A stretch of DNA of 33,300 bases. Origin: Bacillus sp. FJAT-29790 (GTDB taxonomy: Bacteria; Bacillota; Bacilli; Bacillales; Cytobacillaceae). A program made the translations under genes and the position numbers. Positions 1 through 8,505 of the stretch are shown here, one piece after another (within the stretch, counting starts at the first letter, position 1; each line of letters opens with the position of its first letter). The stretch covers positions 1 through 33,300 of the forward strand of contig NZ_JAHNZZ010000002.1 in assembly GCF_019039215.1 (NCBI RefSeq). Reading direction: 5' to 3'. The notes beneath the pieces are model-generated. The model was given only the letters and a program-made list of their open reading frames with translations. It did no database searches and was not told the origin of the DNA.

Positions 1-26
1 AGAGTACCACATGTGGTACTCTTTTT
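1..26 (+). terminator. Rho-independent terminator of an upstream transcript
   Basis: A perfect 11-bp inverted repeat (1-11 with 12-22) runs into a short T tract. It would end a transcript that starts before the window. Given the 5S rRNA remnant downstream, an rRNA or tRNA operon is a reasonable guess for that transcript, but nothing in the window proves it. Confidence 0.75.
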
Positions 27-83
27 GTGTATAGAAATATTTGTAAATGATTAAAGAATGGAATCAAACTAAGACTACAATTT

Positions 84-332
84 CCAGGTTGGCTAGGAAC
101 AGGGAGGTCAAGTAGGCACGGTCGAATAAGCTTCTCGAGAAACGTCAGCCTACCGATTGAGCCACATCTTGAATATGCTTTCTGAAATCGGGACGAGGGA
201 CTAAACCAAACAAACTTTAAGGTTTAATAACTTAATACACTCAGTCGCTTATTATGACGTTCCTCATGTGCAGAGCATATGGACGGAACGAGTGCAGCTG
301 ACGCATAGATCCGCCGTTCATAGCCAACCTGG
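84..332. repeat. 249-bp segment bounded by 12-bp inverted repeats
   Basis: The 12-mer ccaggttggcta at 84-95 recurs exactly as its reverse complement at 321-332. The enclosed DNA has no credible ORF. It contains a strong hairpin at 258-290 (outer stem cgttcc/ggaacg, inner stem atgtgc/gcatat). The right arm abuts the truncated 5S rRNA fragment. The layout suits a small non-autonomous element or a folded RNA region. No target duplication is evident, so mobility is an inference. Confidence 0.45.
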
Positions 333-333
333 T

Positions 334-375
334 AGCGCGGGTGGTAGTTGGGGTTTCCCCCTGTGAGAGTAGGAC
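334..375 (+). pseudogene. 5S rRNA remnant, 3' portion only
   Basis: This stretch matches from memory the 3' half of Bacillus 5S rRNA, including the ggtagttgggg segment, the tttccccctg turn and the gtgagagtagga segment. The 5' half (about 70 nt) and the terminal stem strand are absent, and the G run is one base short. The gene therefore cannot fold into a normal 5S rRNA. A terminator follows directly, as expected at the end of an rrn operon. Confidence 0.75.
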
Positions 376-376
376 T

Positions 377-404
377 AGAACACCTGAAATGGTGTTCTTT
401 TTTT
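377..404 (+). terminator. Rho-independent terminator behind the 5S remnant
   Basis: The 8-bp stem agaacacc/ggtgttct has a 6-nt loop and is followed by a run of seven Ts. It is probably the original terminator of the rRNA operon that left the 5S fragment. From here to 642 I see nothing beyond the ribosome binding site of the next gene. Confidence 0.85.
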
Positions 405-642
405 GTGTGGATAATTAATTTCGATGGGTAAAATGTTGCCAGAATCGCCCTTTTTGTTTCCAAATTTAAGATTCTGAAAATATTGGTACGCAAACAGGCA
501 TTTCTTTTGTACAATAAGGACTTAATAGGCTTTAAAAAAACGTAATTTGTTTTAAAAAGGCTTCTGTGATGAGTTGCATCTATTTCGAATACTGAATTAT
601 ACAAAGCTTTTATGATCCCATCATTTTAAAGGAGGAATTATT

Positions 643-1185
643 ATGCTAGACAACGGCTTTATAATGGTTGCCATCATACTTTTAATTAATATTGTGTATG
701 TATCGTTTTTTACAATTCGGATGATTTTAACACTAAAGGGTCAAAGATATCTGGCTGCCTTTATTAGTATTATTGAAGTGATTATTTATGTGATCGGGCT
801 AAGATTAGTTCTCGATAATCTTAATGAAATTCAGAATTTAATTGCTTATGCGGTTGGGTATGGTATTGGTGTACTCGCAGGAATGAAAATTGAGGAAAAG
901 CTTGCTCTCGGCTATATTACGGTAAATGTGATTACGAAGGAATATGATAAGGACTTGCCGAAAACGCTAAGGGAGAAAGGATATGGAGTAACAAACTGGG
1001 CCGCGAATGGTCTTGAAGGCGACCGAATGGCCTTACAAATACTGACACCGAGAAAATACGAGCTTAAGCTTTATCAAACGATAAAAGAGTTAGATCCGAA
1101 GGCATTTATTATTGCTTATGAGCCAAAAACGATTCATGGCGGGTTCTGGGTAAAATCGGTTAAGAAAGGGAAGTTGTTTTCATGA
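643..1185 (+). CDS. yebE: UPF0316 family membrane protein (YebE, DUF2179)
   Basis: The protein is 180 aa. Residues about 5-85 hold three hydrophobic segments (starting [13 protein letters not shown] and continuing to about [13 protein letters not shown]). A soluble C-terminal domain of DUF2179 type follows. The length and position, directly before yebG and the pur operon, match B. subtilis YebE (UPF0316). The biochemical role of the family is not established. The start is supported by aaaggagg about 8 nt upstream. The stop overlaps the yebG start (ATGA), so the two are translationally coupled. Confidence 0.85.
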   Translation: MLDNGFIMVAIILLINIVYVSFFTIRMILTLKGQRYLAAFISIIEVIIYVIGLRLVLDNLNEIQNLIAYAVGYGIGVLAGMKIEEKLALGYITVNVITKEYDKDLPKTLREKGYGVTNWAANGLEGDRMALQILTPRKYELKLYQTIKELDPKAFIIAYEPKTIHGGFWVKSVKKGKLFS

Positions 1186-1385
1186 GTAAGGGAAAGAAGA
1201 AAATGGTATTTGAAGTGCAGGAAAATGAAACGATCGATCAGTGTCTCGAACGGATTCAAAAAACAGGCTATATTCCTGTAAGAAGAACAGAAAAGCCTAT
1301 TTTTCAAGAAGTAAAAAATAGCGGTGAAGTCACTTATAAACCTGTTGGACGCCAAATTCTTTTTGAGGCAATGGCGATTGATTAA
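1182..1385 (+). CDS. yebG: NETI motif-containing protein (YebG)
   Basis: A small basic soluble protein of 67 aa. It carries the family-naming motif [11 protein letters not shown] near residue 15 and a conserved IPVRRTEKP segment around residue 32. The family is confined to Bacilli and has no known function. The ATG overlaps the yebE stop by 4 bases, so the pair forms an operon. In B. subtilis yebG also precedes purE. The stop lies only 8 bp before the first PurBox, and I see no terminator between them, so readthrough into the pur leader is possible. Confidence 0.85.
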   Translation: MSKGKKKMVFEVQENETIDQCLERIQKTGYIPVRRTEKPIFQEVKNSGEVTYKPVGRQILFEAMAID

Positions 1386-1392
1386 GTAAAAC

Positions 1393-1427
1393 ACGAACAT
1401 TAAATATCGAACTTCTATTATTGTTCG
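1393..1427. promoter_or_regulatory. Paired PurBoxes (PurR operator) of the pur operon
   Basis: acgaacat at 1393-1400 and its inverted counterpart attgttcg at 1420-1427 match the CGAACAWT core of Bacillus PurBoxes. They sit head to head, as PurR requires. In B. subtilis PurR represses initiation here when PRPP is low. The pair lies just upstream of the -35 element. The spacing and orientation are seen directly; PurR binding is inferred from the family. Confidence 0.75.
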
Positions 1428-1435
1428 ATTATTTA

Positions 1436-1464
1436 TTGACTAGCTCTCAGTAAGTTGTTAATAT
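1436..1464 (+). promoter_or_regulatory. SigA-type promoter of the pur operon
   Basis: The -35 element ttgact (1436-1441) and the -10 element taatat (1459-1464) are separated by 17 nt. This would place the transcription start near 1470, about 27 nt before the riboswitch aptamer. The -35 is strong and the -10 is weak (4 of 6). The position just after the PurBoxes supports the call. Confidence 0.6.
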
Positions 1465-1496
1465 AAAGAAGTGGAAAATAATTAAATGTGTATTAA

Positions 1497-1567
1497 CCCT
1501 CGTATAATAATGGGAATATGGCCCATGAGTCTCTACCCGATAACCATAAAATATCGGACTATGAGGG
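1497..1567 (+). ncRNA. Purine riboswitch aptamer, guanine/hypoxanthine class
   Basis: The three-way junction is visible. P1 is formed by ccctcgta with tatgaggg. P2 is atggg/cccat around 1510-1526 and P3 is ccgata/tatcgg. The junction strands tataataat and gagtctctacc are characteristic. The specificity base in the gactatg segment (position 1559) is C, which pairs with guanine; adenine aptamers have T here. The site matches that of the purE riboswitch in B. subtilis. It would lower transcription of the operon when guanine or hypoxanthine is abundant. Confidence 0.92.
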
Positions 1568-1644
1568 AAAGTTGATATGCCCGGCATGACTTAGGAATAA
1601 ACCGCTCACAACCCGAGGTATTCCTTTTACTATGCTTATTTCTG

Positions 1645-1695
1645 CCCGGACAGATAACTTTCTCTCGTTGAGGAAGGCATCTGTGCGGGTTTTTT
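1645..1695 (+). terminator. Riboswitch expression platform terminator
   Basis: cccggacagat (1645-1655) pairs with atctgtgcggg (1679-1689), with one mismatch, and six Ts follow. The terminator loop contains aactttctctc. That segment can instead pair with the P1 3' strand region gagggaaagtt (1563-1573), forming an antiterminator. Ligand binding fixes P1, frees the terminator and stops transcription about 160 nt before purE. The pairing alternatives are seen in the sequence; the switching logic is that of the family. Confidence 0.8.
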
Positions 1696-1858
1696 ATATA
1701 AAAATGATAAGAAATGGCGAAAAGAGCAGGACGGTGCATAAATAGCGATTCCATCAGATGGGCGTTTCTAGCCTATTAGTGTAAACAATTATGAATTCTT
1801 ATGGACAAGCTATCTTGGTGAGTGTCTGCACTTTAATAAAAAAATCTGGAGGATACAG

Positions 1859-2347
1859 ATGAAAGCACAAGTAGCGGTAATAATGGGAAGCAAGTCAGAT
1901 TGGGAAACAATGAAGTATGCTTGCAATATCCTTGAAGAACTTGAAATAGGATATGAAAAAAAGGTCGTTTCCGCTCATCGCACTCCGGACCTTATGTTTG
2001 AATTTGCTGAACAAGCAAAAGATAAAGGGATTAAAGTAATTATTGCCGGTGCAGGGGGAGCTGCACACTTGCCAGGAATGGTTGCAGCGAAGACAATACT
2101 CCCGGTCATTGGTGTTCCTGTCCAATCGAAAGCTTTGAATGGGCTAGATTCGTTATTGTCCATCGTCCAAATGCCTGGAGGAGTTCCGGTTGCCACGGTT
2201 GCAATCGGTAAAGCTGGTGCAACAAATGCAGGACTATTAGCAGCACAAATATTAGGAGCATTTGATTCCAGCATTGCAGACCTTCTTGAACAGAGAAGAG
2301 AAAAAACAAAACAAGAAGTTTTAGAAAGTAGTGATGAACTTGTCTAA
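1859..2347 (+). CDS. purE: N5-carboxyaminoimidazole ribonucleotide mutase PurE
   Basis: PurE rearranges N5-CAIR to CAIR in purine synthesis, working with PurK. The 162 aa are the usual length for class I PurE. The motifs [10 protein letters not shown] near the N terminus, VVSAHRTPD around residue 38 and [10 protein letters not shown] around residue 68 line the active site, and all are intact. GGAGG lies 6-7 nt before the ATG. It is the first gene of the operon, about 164 nt after the riboswitch terminator. Its end overlaps purK by 14 bases. Confidence 0.97.
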   Translation: MKAQVAVIMGSKSDWETMKYACNILEELEIGYEKKVVSAHRTPDLMFEFAEQAKDKGIKVIIAGAGGAAHLPGMVAAKTILPVIGVPVQSKALNGLDSLLSIVQMPGGVPVATVAIGKAGATNAGLLAAQILGAFDSSIADLLEQRREKTKQEVLESSDELV

Positions 2348-3467
2348 TAAAGTCATCTTACCTGGACAAACTATTGGAATTATTGGCGGAGGACAGCTGG
2401 GAAGAATGATGGCGATTGCGGCAAGAGCTCAGGGCTTTAGAATTGCCGTACTAGATCCGACAGAGGACTCTCCATGTGGTCAAATTGCTGATTATAAAAT
2501 TATTGGTGAGTATCATAGTATAAGCTCAATCAAAGAGCTTTCCGAAGTGAGCGATGTAATCACTTATGAATTTGAAAATATAAATGCCGAAGCATTGGAC
2601 TGGCTTTGTAAGAATGCCTATGTGCCACAAGGAACTTCTTTACTTGAAATTACCCAAGATCGCATAACTGAGAAAGCAGCGATTCAAAAGGCAGGGGCTG
2701 AGGTAGCTCCATATGCAGTGATCGAAACATTGCAAGACGTTCATGATCATATCCAACAACTTGGCTATCCAGCCGTATTAAAGACTTCTAGAGGCGGCTA
2801 CGATGGAAAAGGGCAGTTAGTTCTAAAAAGTGAACAGGATATCGATCAGGCAGAGTTACTCATAAAAGATAACATCTGTGTCCTTGAAAAATGGATTCCA
2901 TTTGAGAAGGAAATTTCAGTCATAATTTGTCGAAATCCTTCCGGTGATACAGCAGTATTTCCAGTAGGAGAGAATATCCATAAAGAGAACATTCTTCATC
3001 AGACAATCGTACCAGCAAGAATAACGAAGAATGCAGAGGAAAAAGCCATTGTGGCAGCAAAGCAGCTTGCTGAAGCTTTAGATCTTGTTGGAACACTGGC
3101 AGTTGAGATGTTCTTGACTTTGGATGAACATATTTATATCAATGAACTTGCACCGCGCCCGCATAATTCAGGGCACTACTCAATTGAAGCGTGTCAAACC
3201 TCTCAATTTGAGCAGCATATTCGTGCCGTTTGTAATTGGCCGCTAGGAAATACGAAGTTATTAACTCCGGCAGTCATGGTCAATATTTTAGGTGAACATC
3301 AGGAAGGTTTATTACAAGAAATACCAGCATTATCCGACTGGAAAGTTCATTTATATGGAAAAAAGGAAGCTAAATATAAACGAAAAATGGGTCATGTTAC
3401 CCTTTTGCGTGATTCAGTGGAAGAAGCTCTTTCTGAAGTAGAGGAAAGCAAAATATGGAACGTATAA
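2334..3467 (+). CDS. purK: 5-(carboxyamino)imidazole ribonucleotide synthase PurK
   Basis: PurK is the ATP- and bicarbonate-dependent enzyme that makes N5-CAIR from AIR. An N-terminal [13 protein letters not shown] nucleotide-binding loop precedes an ATP-grasp domain with [12 protein letters not shown] and the metal-binding segment [12 protein letters not shown]. The conserved residues I know are present. I chose the ATG at 2334; a GTG one codon upstream (2331) is also open. The gene overlaps the end of purE. In other Bacillaceae purB and purC follow directly, but here a 139-bp gap leads to purS. Confidence 0.96.
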   Translation: MNLSNKVILPGQTIGIIGGGQLGRMMAIAARAQGFRIAVLDPTEDSPCGQIADYKIIGEYHSISSIKELSEVSDVITYEFENINAEALDWLCKNAYVPQGTSLLEITQDRITEKAAIQKAGAEVAPYAVIETLQDVHDHIQQLGYPAVLKTSRGGYDGKGQLVLKSEQDIDQAELLIKDNICVLEKWIPFEKEISVIICRNPSGDTAVFPVGENIHKENILHQTIVPARITKNAEEKAIVAAKQLAEALDLVGTLAVEMFLTLDEHIYINELAPRPHNSGHYSIEACQTSQFEQHIRAVCNWPLGNTKLLTPAVMVNILGEHQEGLLQEIPALSDWKVHLYGKKEAKYKRKMGHVTLLRDSVEEALSEVEESKIWNV

Positions 3468-3544
3468 TCATAGCGTTTTAAGTCGACTGTTAATAAAAGA
3501 TTCCTAATCTTTAAAATAAGCAGGTAATCCATTAGGGAAAAACA

Positions 3545-3604
3545 ATGTTATATGAACTTTATACAATTTTTCAAAAAAACTTAGCCAAACTAGGAGGCCA
3601 ATAA
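3545..3604 (+). pseudogene. 19-codon ORF in the purK-purS gap, possible purC remnant
   Basis: The purK-purS gap (3468-3606) lacks purB and purC. Within it, an ATG at 3545 opens a 19-codon frame ending 2 nt before purS. Its start MLYE resembles the LLYEGKAK start of PurC. Its end NLAKLGG resembles the RLGG tail of PurC, and the codons cta gga ggc supply the purS ribosome binding site. This would fit an internal deletion of purC that kept both ends. The match is very short, so chance is a real alternative. No purB remnant is recognisable. Confidence 0.3.
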
Positions 3605-3606
3605 AA

Positions 3607-3861
3607 ATGTACAAAGTAAAAGTATTCATTACATTAAGAGAAAGTGTTATCGATCCTCAAGGAGCCGTTGCGAAAAATTCAATTCATGCGTTAAATTATT
3701 CCGAAGTATTAGATGTCCGTATCGGTAAATACGCAGAGCTAACGATCGAAAAATCTGACCGCAATCTAGAAGAAACGATAAAAGAAATTTGCGAAAACTT
3801 ATTGGTCAATTTAAACGTTGAAAATTACCGTTATGAAATCGAGGAGGTAGTTGCTCAGTGA
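3607..3861 (+). CDS. purS: Phosphoribosylformylglycinamidine synthase subunit PurS
   Basis: PurS is the small dimeric subunit that docks the PurQ glutaminase onto PurL in the FGAM synthetase complex. The 84 aa show the family signature [12 protein letters not shown] at the N terminus, [16 protein letters not shown] around residues 17-32, [15 protein letters not shown] and the tail [11 protein letters not shown]. It looks normal. AGGAGG lies about 8 nt upstream. The stop overlaps the purQ GTG start (GTGA), giving translational coupling. Confidence 0.95.
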   Translation: MYKVKVFITLRESVIDPQGAVAKNSIHALNYSEVLDVRIGKYAELTIEKSDRNLEETIKEICENLLVNLNVENYRYEIEEVVAQ

Positions 3862-4541
3862 AGCTAGCAGTTATTTCATTTCCAGGTTCGAATGACGTTG
3901 ATATGATTAATGCTGTGAGGGACATCCTTGGTGAAGAAGTAGAAAAAGTTAATCACGATGCAGAAAGCTTAGAGGGCTTTGATGGAATTATTCTTCCAGG
4001 GGGCGCTTCATACGGAGACTACCTTCGTCCAGGTGCAATTGCCCGCCATAATAAAGTAATGAAAGAAGTCATTAAAGCAGCAGAAGCAGGAAAACCAGTA
4101 CTTGGCGTAAGTAACGGATTTCAAATTTTATTAGAAGCAGGGCTTCTTCCAGGAGCAATGAAACGGAATAAAGACTTGAAATTCATCTGCCGTCAAGTTG
4201 AATTAAAAGTTGAAAACAATGAGACGATGTTCTCTTCAGAATATGAAAAAAATGAAACAATTATGATTCCAGTTGCTCATGCCGATGGAAATTATGATTG
4301 CGATGAAGAAACACTGGAAAAATTGAAAGAAAATAACCAAATTGTTTTTACTTACAGCGGTTCCAATCCGAATGGCAGCCTAGAAAATATCGCAGGAATC
4401 ATCAATGAAAAAGGAAATGTTCTTGGCCTGATGCCTCATCCAGAAAGAGCGGTAGAGGAGATAATCGGAGGAACAGATGGTCTGAAACTTTTTCAATCAA
4501 TTGTGAAACAATGGAGGGAAACACATGTCGCAAATGCATGA
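3858..4541 (+). CDS. purQ: FGAM synthase glutaminase subunit PurQ, nucleophile Cys replaced by Ser
   Basis: PurQ is the triad-type glutamine amidotransferase that supplies ammonia to PurL. The 227 aa align along their length with B. subtilis PurQ. The catalytic His194 and Glu196 are present in [10 protein letters not shown]. The nucleophile motif, normally LGVCNGFQIL, reads [10 protein letters not shown], with Ser85 encoded by agt at 4110-4112. The oxyanion segment is [12 protein letters not shown] where GGFSYGDYLRCG is usual. The N-terminal PGSNCD motif has lost its Cys. Glutaminase activity is therefore doubtful; the fold and complex formation may remain. The gene starts with GTG overlapping purS and overlaps purL by 17 bases. 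Confidence 0.93.
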   Translation: MKLAVISFPGSNDVDMINAVRDILGEEVEKVNHDAESLEGFDGIILPGGASYGDYLRPGAIARHNKVMKEVIKAAEAGKPVLGVSNGFQILLEAGLLPGAMKRNKDLKFICRQVELKVENNETMFSSEYEKNETIMIPVAHADGNYDCDEETLEKLKENNQIVFTYSGSNPNGSLENIAGIINEKGNVLGLMPHPERAVEEIIGGTDGLKLFQSIVKQWRETHVANA

Positions 4542-6744
4542 GATAAGTCCAGAAGAAATAAAGGCGCAGAAAGTATATAAGGAAATGGGTTTGTCAGATG
4601 AAGAATTTGCGATGGTTGAAAAGCAGCTCGGACGCCTTCCAAATTATACAGAAACCGGACTCTTTTCAGTTATGTGGTCCGAGCATTGCAGCTACAAAAA
4701 TTCGAAGCCTATTTTAAGAAAGTTCCCTACATCAGGTGAAAAGGTCCTCCAAGGGCCTGGAGAAGGAGCAGGGATTGTTGATATCGGAGATCAACAAGCA
4801 GTCGTTTTTAAAATAGAAAGCCATAATTCTCCATCTGCAATTGAGCCTTATGAAGGTGCAGCAACAGGTGTCGGCGGGATTTTGCGGGATGTTTTTTCAA
4901 TGGGTGCAAGACCGATTGCAGCACTTAATTCATTGCGCTTTGGCGATTTAGAGTCTCCGCGTGTGAAGCATCTTTTCAAAGAAGTAGCAGCAGGTATTGC
5001 TGGTTATGGCAATCGAATTGGTGTTCCAACTGTTGGGGGAGAAGTTCAATTTGACCCATCATACGAAAGAAATCCATTAGTTAATGCGATGGTTGTTGGT
5101 TTACTTGACCATAAAGATATCCAAAAAGGCCAGGCACGTGGCGTTGGCAACACGGTAATGTATGTAGGCGCACCGACAGGCCGGGATGGAATCCATGGAG
5201 CAACCTTCTCTTCCGTAGAATTAAAGGAAGAACCAGTTGAGGAACGCTCAGCCGTTCAAGCGGGCGACCCATTTCTTGAGAAGCTTTTGATGGAAGCCTG
5301 CCTTGAGCTAGTTAAATCGGATGCCCTTATCGGCATTCAAGATATGGGAGCAGCTGGTTTGACAAGTTCTTCAGCAGAGATGGCTAGTAAAGCTGGCTTT
5401 GGAGTAGAAATGGACCTTGATCTTGTTCCGCAAAGGGAAGAAGGAATGACTGCATATGAAATGATGCTTTCCGAATCCCAAGAGAGAATGTTGATCGTTG
5501 TAAAAGTGGGAAGAGAACAAGAAATCATTGATCTATTCTCCAAATATAATCTTGAAGCTGTATCAGTTGGAAAAGTAACAGACGATAAAATGCTTCGTCT
5601 TATTCATAATGGAGAGATTGTGGCCGAAGTTCCTGCAGATGCTTTAGCAGAAGATGCACCGGTTTACAATAAACCATCAAAGGAACCAGCATACTTCCGT
5701 GAATTCCAAACGATGGAAAATGATATTCCTGCAATTGATGACTATAAAGAAACGCTTGTAAAACTACTGCAACGTCCGACAATTGCTAGTAAAGAATGGG
5801 TTTATGATCAATATGACTACATGGCTGGCAGGAATACAGTTGTTGCCCCTGGCTCAGATGCTGCGGTTGTTCGTATTGAAGGTACACGTAAAGGACTTGC
5901 GATGACTACTGACTGTAACTCTGGCTATGTATACCTTGATCCGGAAACCGGCGGTAAAATTGCTGTTGCTGAAGCTGCAAGAAATATTGTTTGTTCCGGT
6001 GGTGAGCCGTTAGCTGTTACGGATAATTTAAACTTTGGCAGCCCAGATAATCCTGAAATCTTCTGGCAAATTGATAAATCTGCTGATGGAATAAGTGAAG
6101 CTTGCCGGAAATTGAACACGCCAGTTATTGGAGGGAACGTCTCATTATCTAATCAATCACAAGGAATGGCTATCTACCCTACACCAACAATTGGCATGGT
6201 TGGCCTTGTTGAAGATATTGATCATGCGACAACACAGTATTTTAAAGAAGCTGGGGACCTTATTTATCTATTAGGAGAAACAAAAGATGAATTTGGCGGT
6301 AGTGAACTGCAAAAGCTAACATACGGAAAGATTTTCGGAAAAGCGCCTGAGCTTCATCTGGAAGTTGAGGAGAAGCATCAGAAGCAAGTCTTAAAGGCAA
6401 TTCGCTCTGGACTAATCGCCTCTGCGCACGATTTATCTGAAGGTGGTTTAGCAGTTGCTGTATCAGAGAGCTTATTTGGATCAAAAGGTCTTGGTGCAGA
6501 TATAAAGATTTCAGGAAATACAGTTTCAGCTTTATTCAGTGAATCACAATCACGTTTCTTATTATCTGTGAAAAAAGAAAACCAAAAAGAATTTGAAGGC
6601 TTAGTTGATGCAAGACTTCTTGGAGAAGTCACGGATTCGGGAGTTCTTCAAATTTCCGCCGATGATGGATCCGTTGTTCTTACCGAGCAAGTTGAAGTTC
6701 TTAAAGAAGCCTGGAAAGGGGCTATTCCATGCCTGCTGAAATAG
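4525..6744 (+). CDS. purL: FGAM synthase synthetase subunit PurL, with altered conserved sites
   Basis: PurL is the ATP-dependent subunit that converts FGAR plus ammonia to FGAM. The 739 aa match the small PurL of Gram-positive bacteria (about 742). EHCSYK (His54) and the proton-acceptor His100 in KIESHN are kept. Several usually invariant positions differ: Ser102 for the second His of ESHNHPS, Arg164 for Cys in GNCIG, Gly467 for Arg in DCNxRY, and Ser542 for Tyr in GGNVSLYN. The Ser102 codon (tct) is at least two changes from a His codon, so a simple base error is unlikely. The frame is intact. The ATG lies within the end of purQ, and purF overlaps its end by 16 bases. Confidence 0.93.
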   Translation: MSQMHEISPEEIKAQKVYKEMGLSDEEFAMVEKQLGRLPNYTETGLFSVMWSEHCSYKNSKPILRKFPTSGEKVLQGPGEGAGIVDIGDQQAVVFKIESHNSPSAIEPYEGAATGVGGILRDVFSMGARPIAALNSLRFGDLESPRVKHLFKEVAAGIAGYGNRIGVPTVGGEVQFDPSYERNPLVNAMVVGLLDHKDIQKGQARGVGNTVMYVGAPTGRDGIHGATFSSVELKEEPVEERSAVQAGDPFLEKLLMEACLELVKSDALIGIQDMGAAGLTSSSAEMASKAGFGVEMDLDLVPQREEGMTAYEMMLSESQERMLIVVKVGREQEIIDLFSKYNLEAVSVGKVTDDKMLRLIHNGEIVAEVPADALAEDAPVYNKPSKEPAYFREFQTMENDIPAIDDYKETLVKLLQRPTIASKEWVYDQYDYMAGRNTVVAPGSDAAVVRIEGTRKGLAMTTDCNSGYVYLDPETGGKIAVAEAARNIVCSGGEPLAVTDNLNFGSPDNPEIFWQIDKSADGISEACRKLNTPVIGGNVSLSNQSQGMAIYPTPTIGMVGLVEDIDHATTQYFKEAGDLIYLLGETKDEFGGSELQKLTYGKIFGKAPELHLEVEEKHQKQVLKAIRSGLIASAHDLSEGGLAVAVSESLFGSKGLGADIKISGNTVSALFSESQSRFLLSVKKENQKEFEGLVDARLLGEVTDSGVLQISADDGSVVLTEQVEVLKEAWKGAIPCLLK

Positions 6745-8132
6745 AAGGCTTAGTCGAAGAATGCGGTGTTTTCGGTGTTTGGGGACATTCAGATGCGTCA
6801 CAAATTACGTATTACGGGCTCCATAGTCTACAGCATCGCGGTCAAGAAGGAACTGGGATAGTTGTGACAGATGGATCAAAGCTAAAGGGTGCAAAACGCG
6901 AAGGGCTCGTTACAGAGGTATTTACGGCCGATTCGATGAAGGATTTGACAGGTAATGCTGCTATTGGCCATGTGACAACAGCTGCAGGATATGAAAACAT
7001 CCAGCCCCTTCTCTTCCATTCCCAAAGCGGCAGCATGGCCCTTTGCCACAATGGAAGCCTAATCAACGGAAGAGCACTTAGGCATCAACTTGAAGGTCAG
7101 GGAAGCATCTTCCAAACGAGTTCAGATACTGAGATTTTGGCTCATTTAATTAGGCGCGGCGGTTTTTCCTCATTAAAAGATCGGGTAAAATACGCTTTGT
7201 CGATGTTAAAAGGTGCGTATGCCTTCCTAATTATGACTGAAACAGAATTAATCGTTGCATTGGATCCAAATGGGATGAAGCCTCTTTCACTTGGGAAAAT
7301 CGGGGACGCATATGTTGTTGCATCAGAAACATGTGCTTTCGATATTATTGGTGCTAAATTTGTCCGTGATATATTGCCAGGTGAATTGCTTGTAATTGAT
7401 AATAATGGTCTTCAATCGGAAATGTTTTCGGTGGCATCAAATAAAGCGATGTGTACGATGGAATATATCTATTTTTCCCGTCCAGACAGCAATATTAACG
7501 GTGTTAACGTTCATTCAGCCCGCAAAAGACTTGGAAAACAATTAGCTCTTGAGGTACCGATTGAAGCGGATGTTGTGACAGGTGTACCTGATTCGAGTAT
7601 TTCAGTAGCAATCGGATATGCGGAAGCAACTGGCATTCCGTATGAAATGGGACTGATCAAAAATCGCTATGTTGGCCGTACATTTATTAAGCCTTCTCAA
7701 GCCTTAAGGGATCAAGGCGTGAAAATGAAGCTGTCCCCAGTAAGAGGAGTCGTGGAGGGCAAAAGAGTCATTATGGTAGATGACTCCATTGTTCGAGGAA
7801 CAACGAGCAAAAGGATTGTTAACTTGCTCAAAGAAGCCGGGGCAACCGAAGTTCATGTGGTTATTAGTTCACCTCCCATTAAAAATCCGTGCTTCTATGG
7901 AATTGACATGTCAACAACCGAAGAGTTAATTGGCGCAAATTACTCTGTAGAAGAAATTAGAGAGATGATTGGTGCGGATTCATTAACCTTTTTAAGTGTG
8001 GAGGGTATGGTCGAAGCGATTGGTAGAAAAGAAGACGATGAATCACGTGGACAATGTCTCGCTTGCTTTACAGGGAAATATCCGACAGAAATCAATCCTA
8101 TTTTAACAGGGGAAAAGATTCCTACGGTTTAA
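6729..8132 (+). CDS. purF: Amidophosphoribosyltransferase PurF, glutamine loop shortened
   Basis: PurF commits PRPP to purine synthesis. An 11-residue propeptide precedes the nucleophile Cys12 (ECGVFG), as in B. subtilis. HRGQEG, HNGS and SSDTE of the glutaminase domain are present. The glutamine-binding motif, normally GHVRYATAG, reads GHVTTAAG (residues 80-87). Arg and Tyr are gone and the loop is about four residues shorter. The PRPP loop [11 protein letters not shown] is intact. The 4Fe-4S cysteines are present at about residues 242, 388, 443 and 446. At 467 aa it is slightly shorter than relatives (about 476). The start lies inside purL; a 370-bp gap with a repeat follows. Confidence 0.94.
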   Translation: MPAEIEGLVEECGVFGVWGHSDASQITYYGLHSLQHRGQEGTGIVVTDGSKLKGAKREGLVTEVFTADSMKDLTGNAAIGHVTTAAGYENIQPLLFHSQSGSMALCHNGSLINGRALRHQLEGQGSIFQTSSDTEILAHLIRRGGFSSLKDRVKYALSMLKGAYAFLIMTETELIVALDPNGMKPLSLGKIGDAYVVASETCAFDIIGAKFVRDILPGELLVIDNNGLQSEMFSVASNKAMCTMEYIYFSRPDSNINGVNVHSARKRLGKQLALEVPIEADVVTGVPDSSISVAIGYAEATGIPYEMGLIKNRYVGRTFIKPSQALRDQGVKMKLSPVRGVVEGKRVIMVDDSIVRGTTSKRIVNLLKEAGATEVHVVISSPPIKNPCFYGIDMSTTEELIGANYSVEEIREMIGADSLTFLSVEGMVEAIGRKEDDESRGQCLACFTGKYPTEINPILTGEKIPTV

Positions 8133-8175
8133 AACGGACGAATTCTTTATTGGCAATATAGTGAATTTTACAATA

Positions 8176-8397
8176 AGGCTCTTTTCTAAAAAATTGTTGC
8201 TTTTATCAACATTGAAAACGGTGAGTGGATTGGAGCGGAAGGTACTTGACTCCTGCGGGAGATAGAGGAAAAGTCGAGACCCCGCAGACGGAACGTCGAG
8301 GAGGCTCGACTTCCTCTCCGCGGAAAGCAAGTGCCTGTAGCGGCAAGGAACGGTCATTGGTTATTCTCGATAACAACAAACTTTACGAAAACAGCCT
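8176..8397 (+). repeat. Interspersed structured repeat, copy 1, inside the pur operon
   Basis: A 222-bp element occupies most of the purF-purM gap. Its ends are imperfect inverted repeats (aggctcttttctaaa and tttacgaaaacagcct), and the 6-mer acaata flanks it on both sides (8170-8175 and 8398-8403), as expected of a target-site duplication. The core has nested stems agaggaa/ttcctct (8264-8270 with 8311-8317), gtcgag/ctcgac (8273-8278 with 8305-8310) and gacg/cgtc (8287-8290 with 8294-8297). The same architecture recurs in the copies near 20602, 28888 and 33169. It would be transcribed within the pur mRNA. No other gene is seen between 8133 and 8505. Confidence 0.85.
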
Positions 8398-8505
8398 ACA
8401 ATAAACATCGAAAGCGGCATTGAAGGATGTCGCTTTTGTTTTCAAAATGGACATATACTCTCACTTGGATTTGAAAAAGTATGAAGAAAAAATGGGGGAT
8501 TTATG

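Noticed and set aside
110..180. tRNA-like segment on the minus strand (ggctcaatcggtagg and ttcga)
   Set aside because: The D and T stems do not pair and no anticodon arm is evident, so chance similarity or a heavily decayed relic is more likely.
224..604. 126-aa open frame on the minus strand
   Set aside because: It runs across the 5S remnant and its terminator, has no ribosome binding site and resembles no family.
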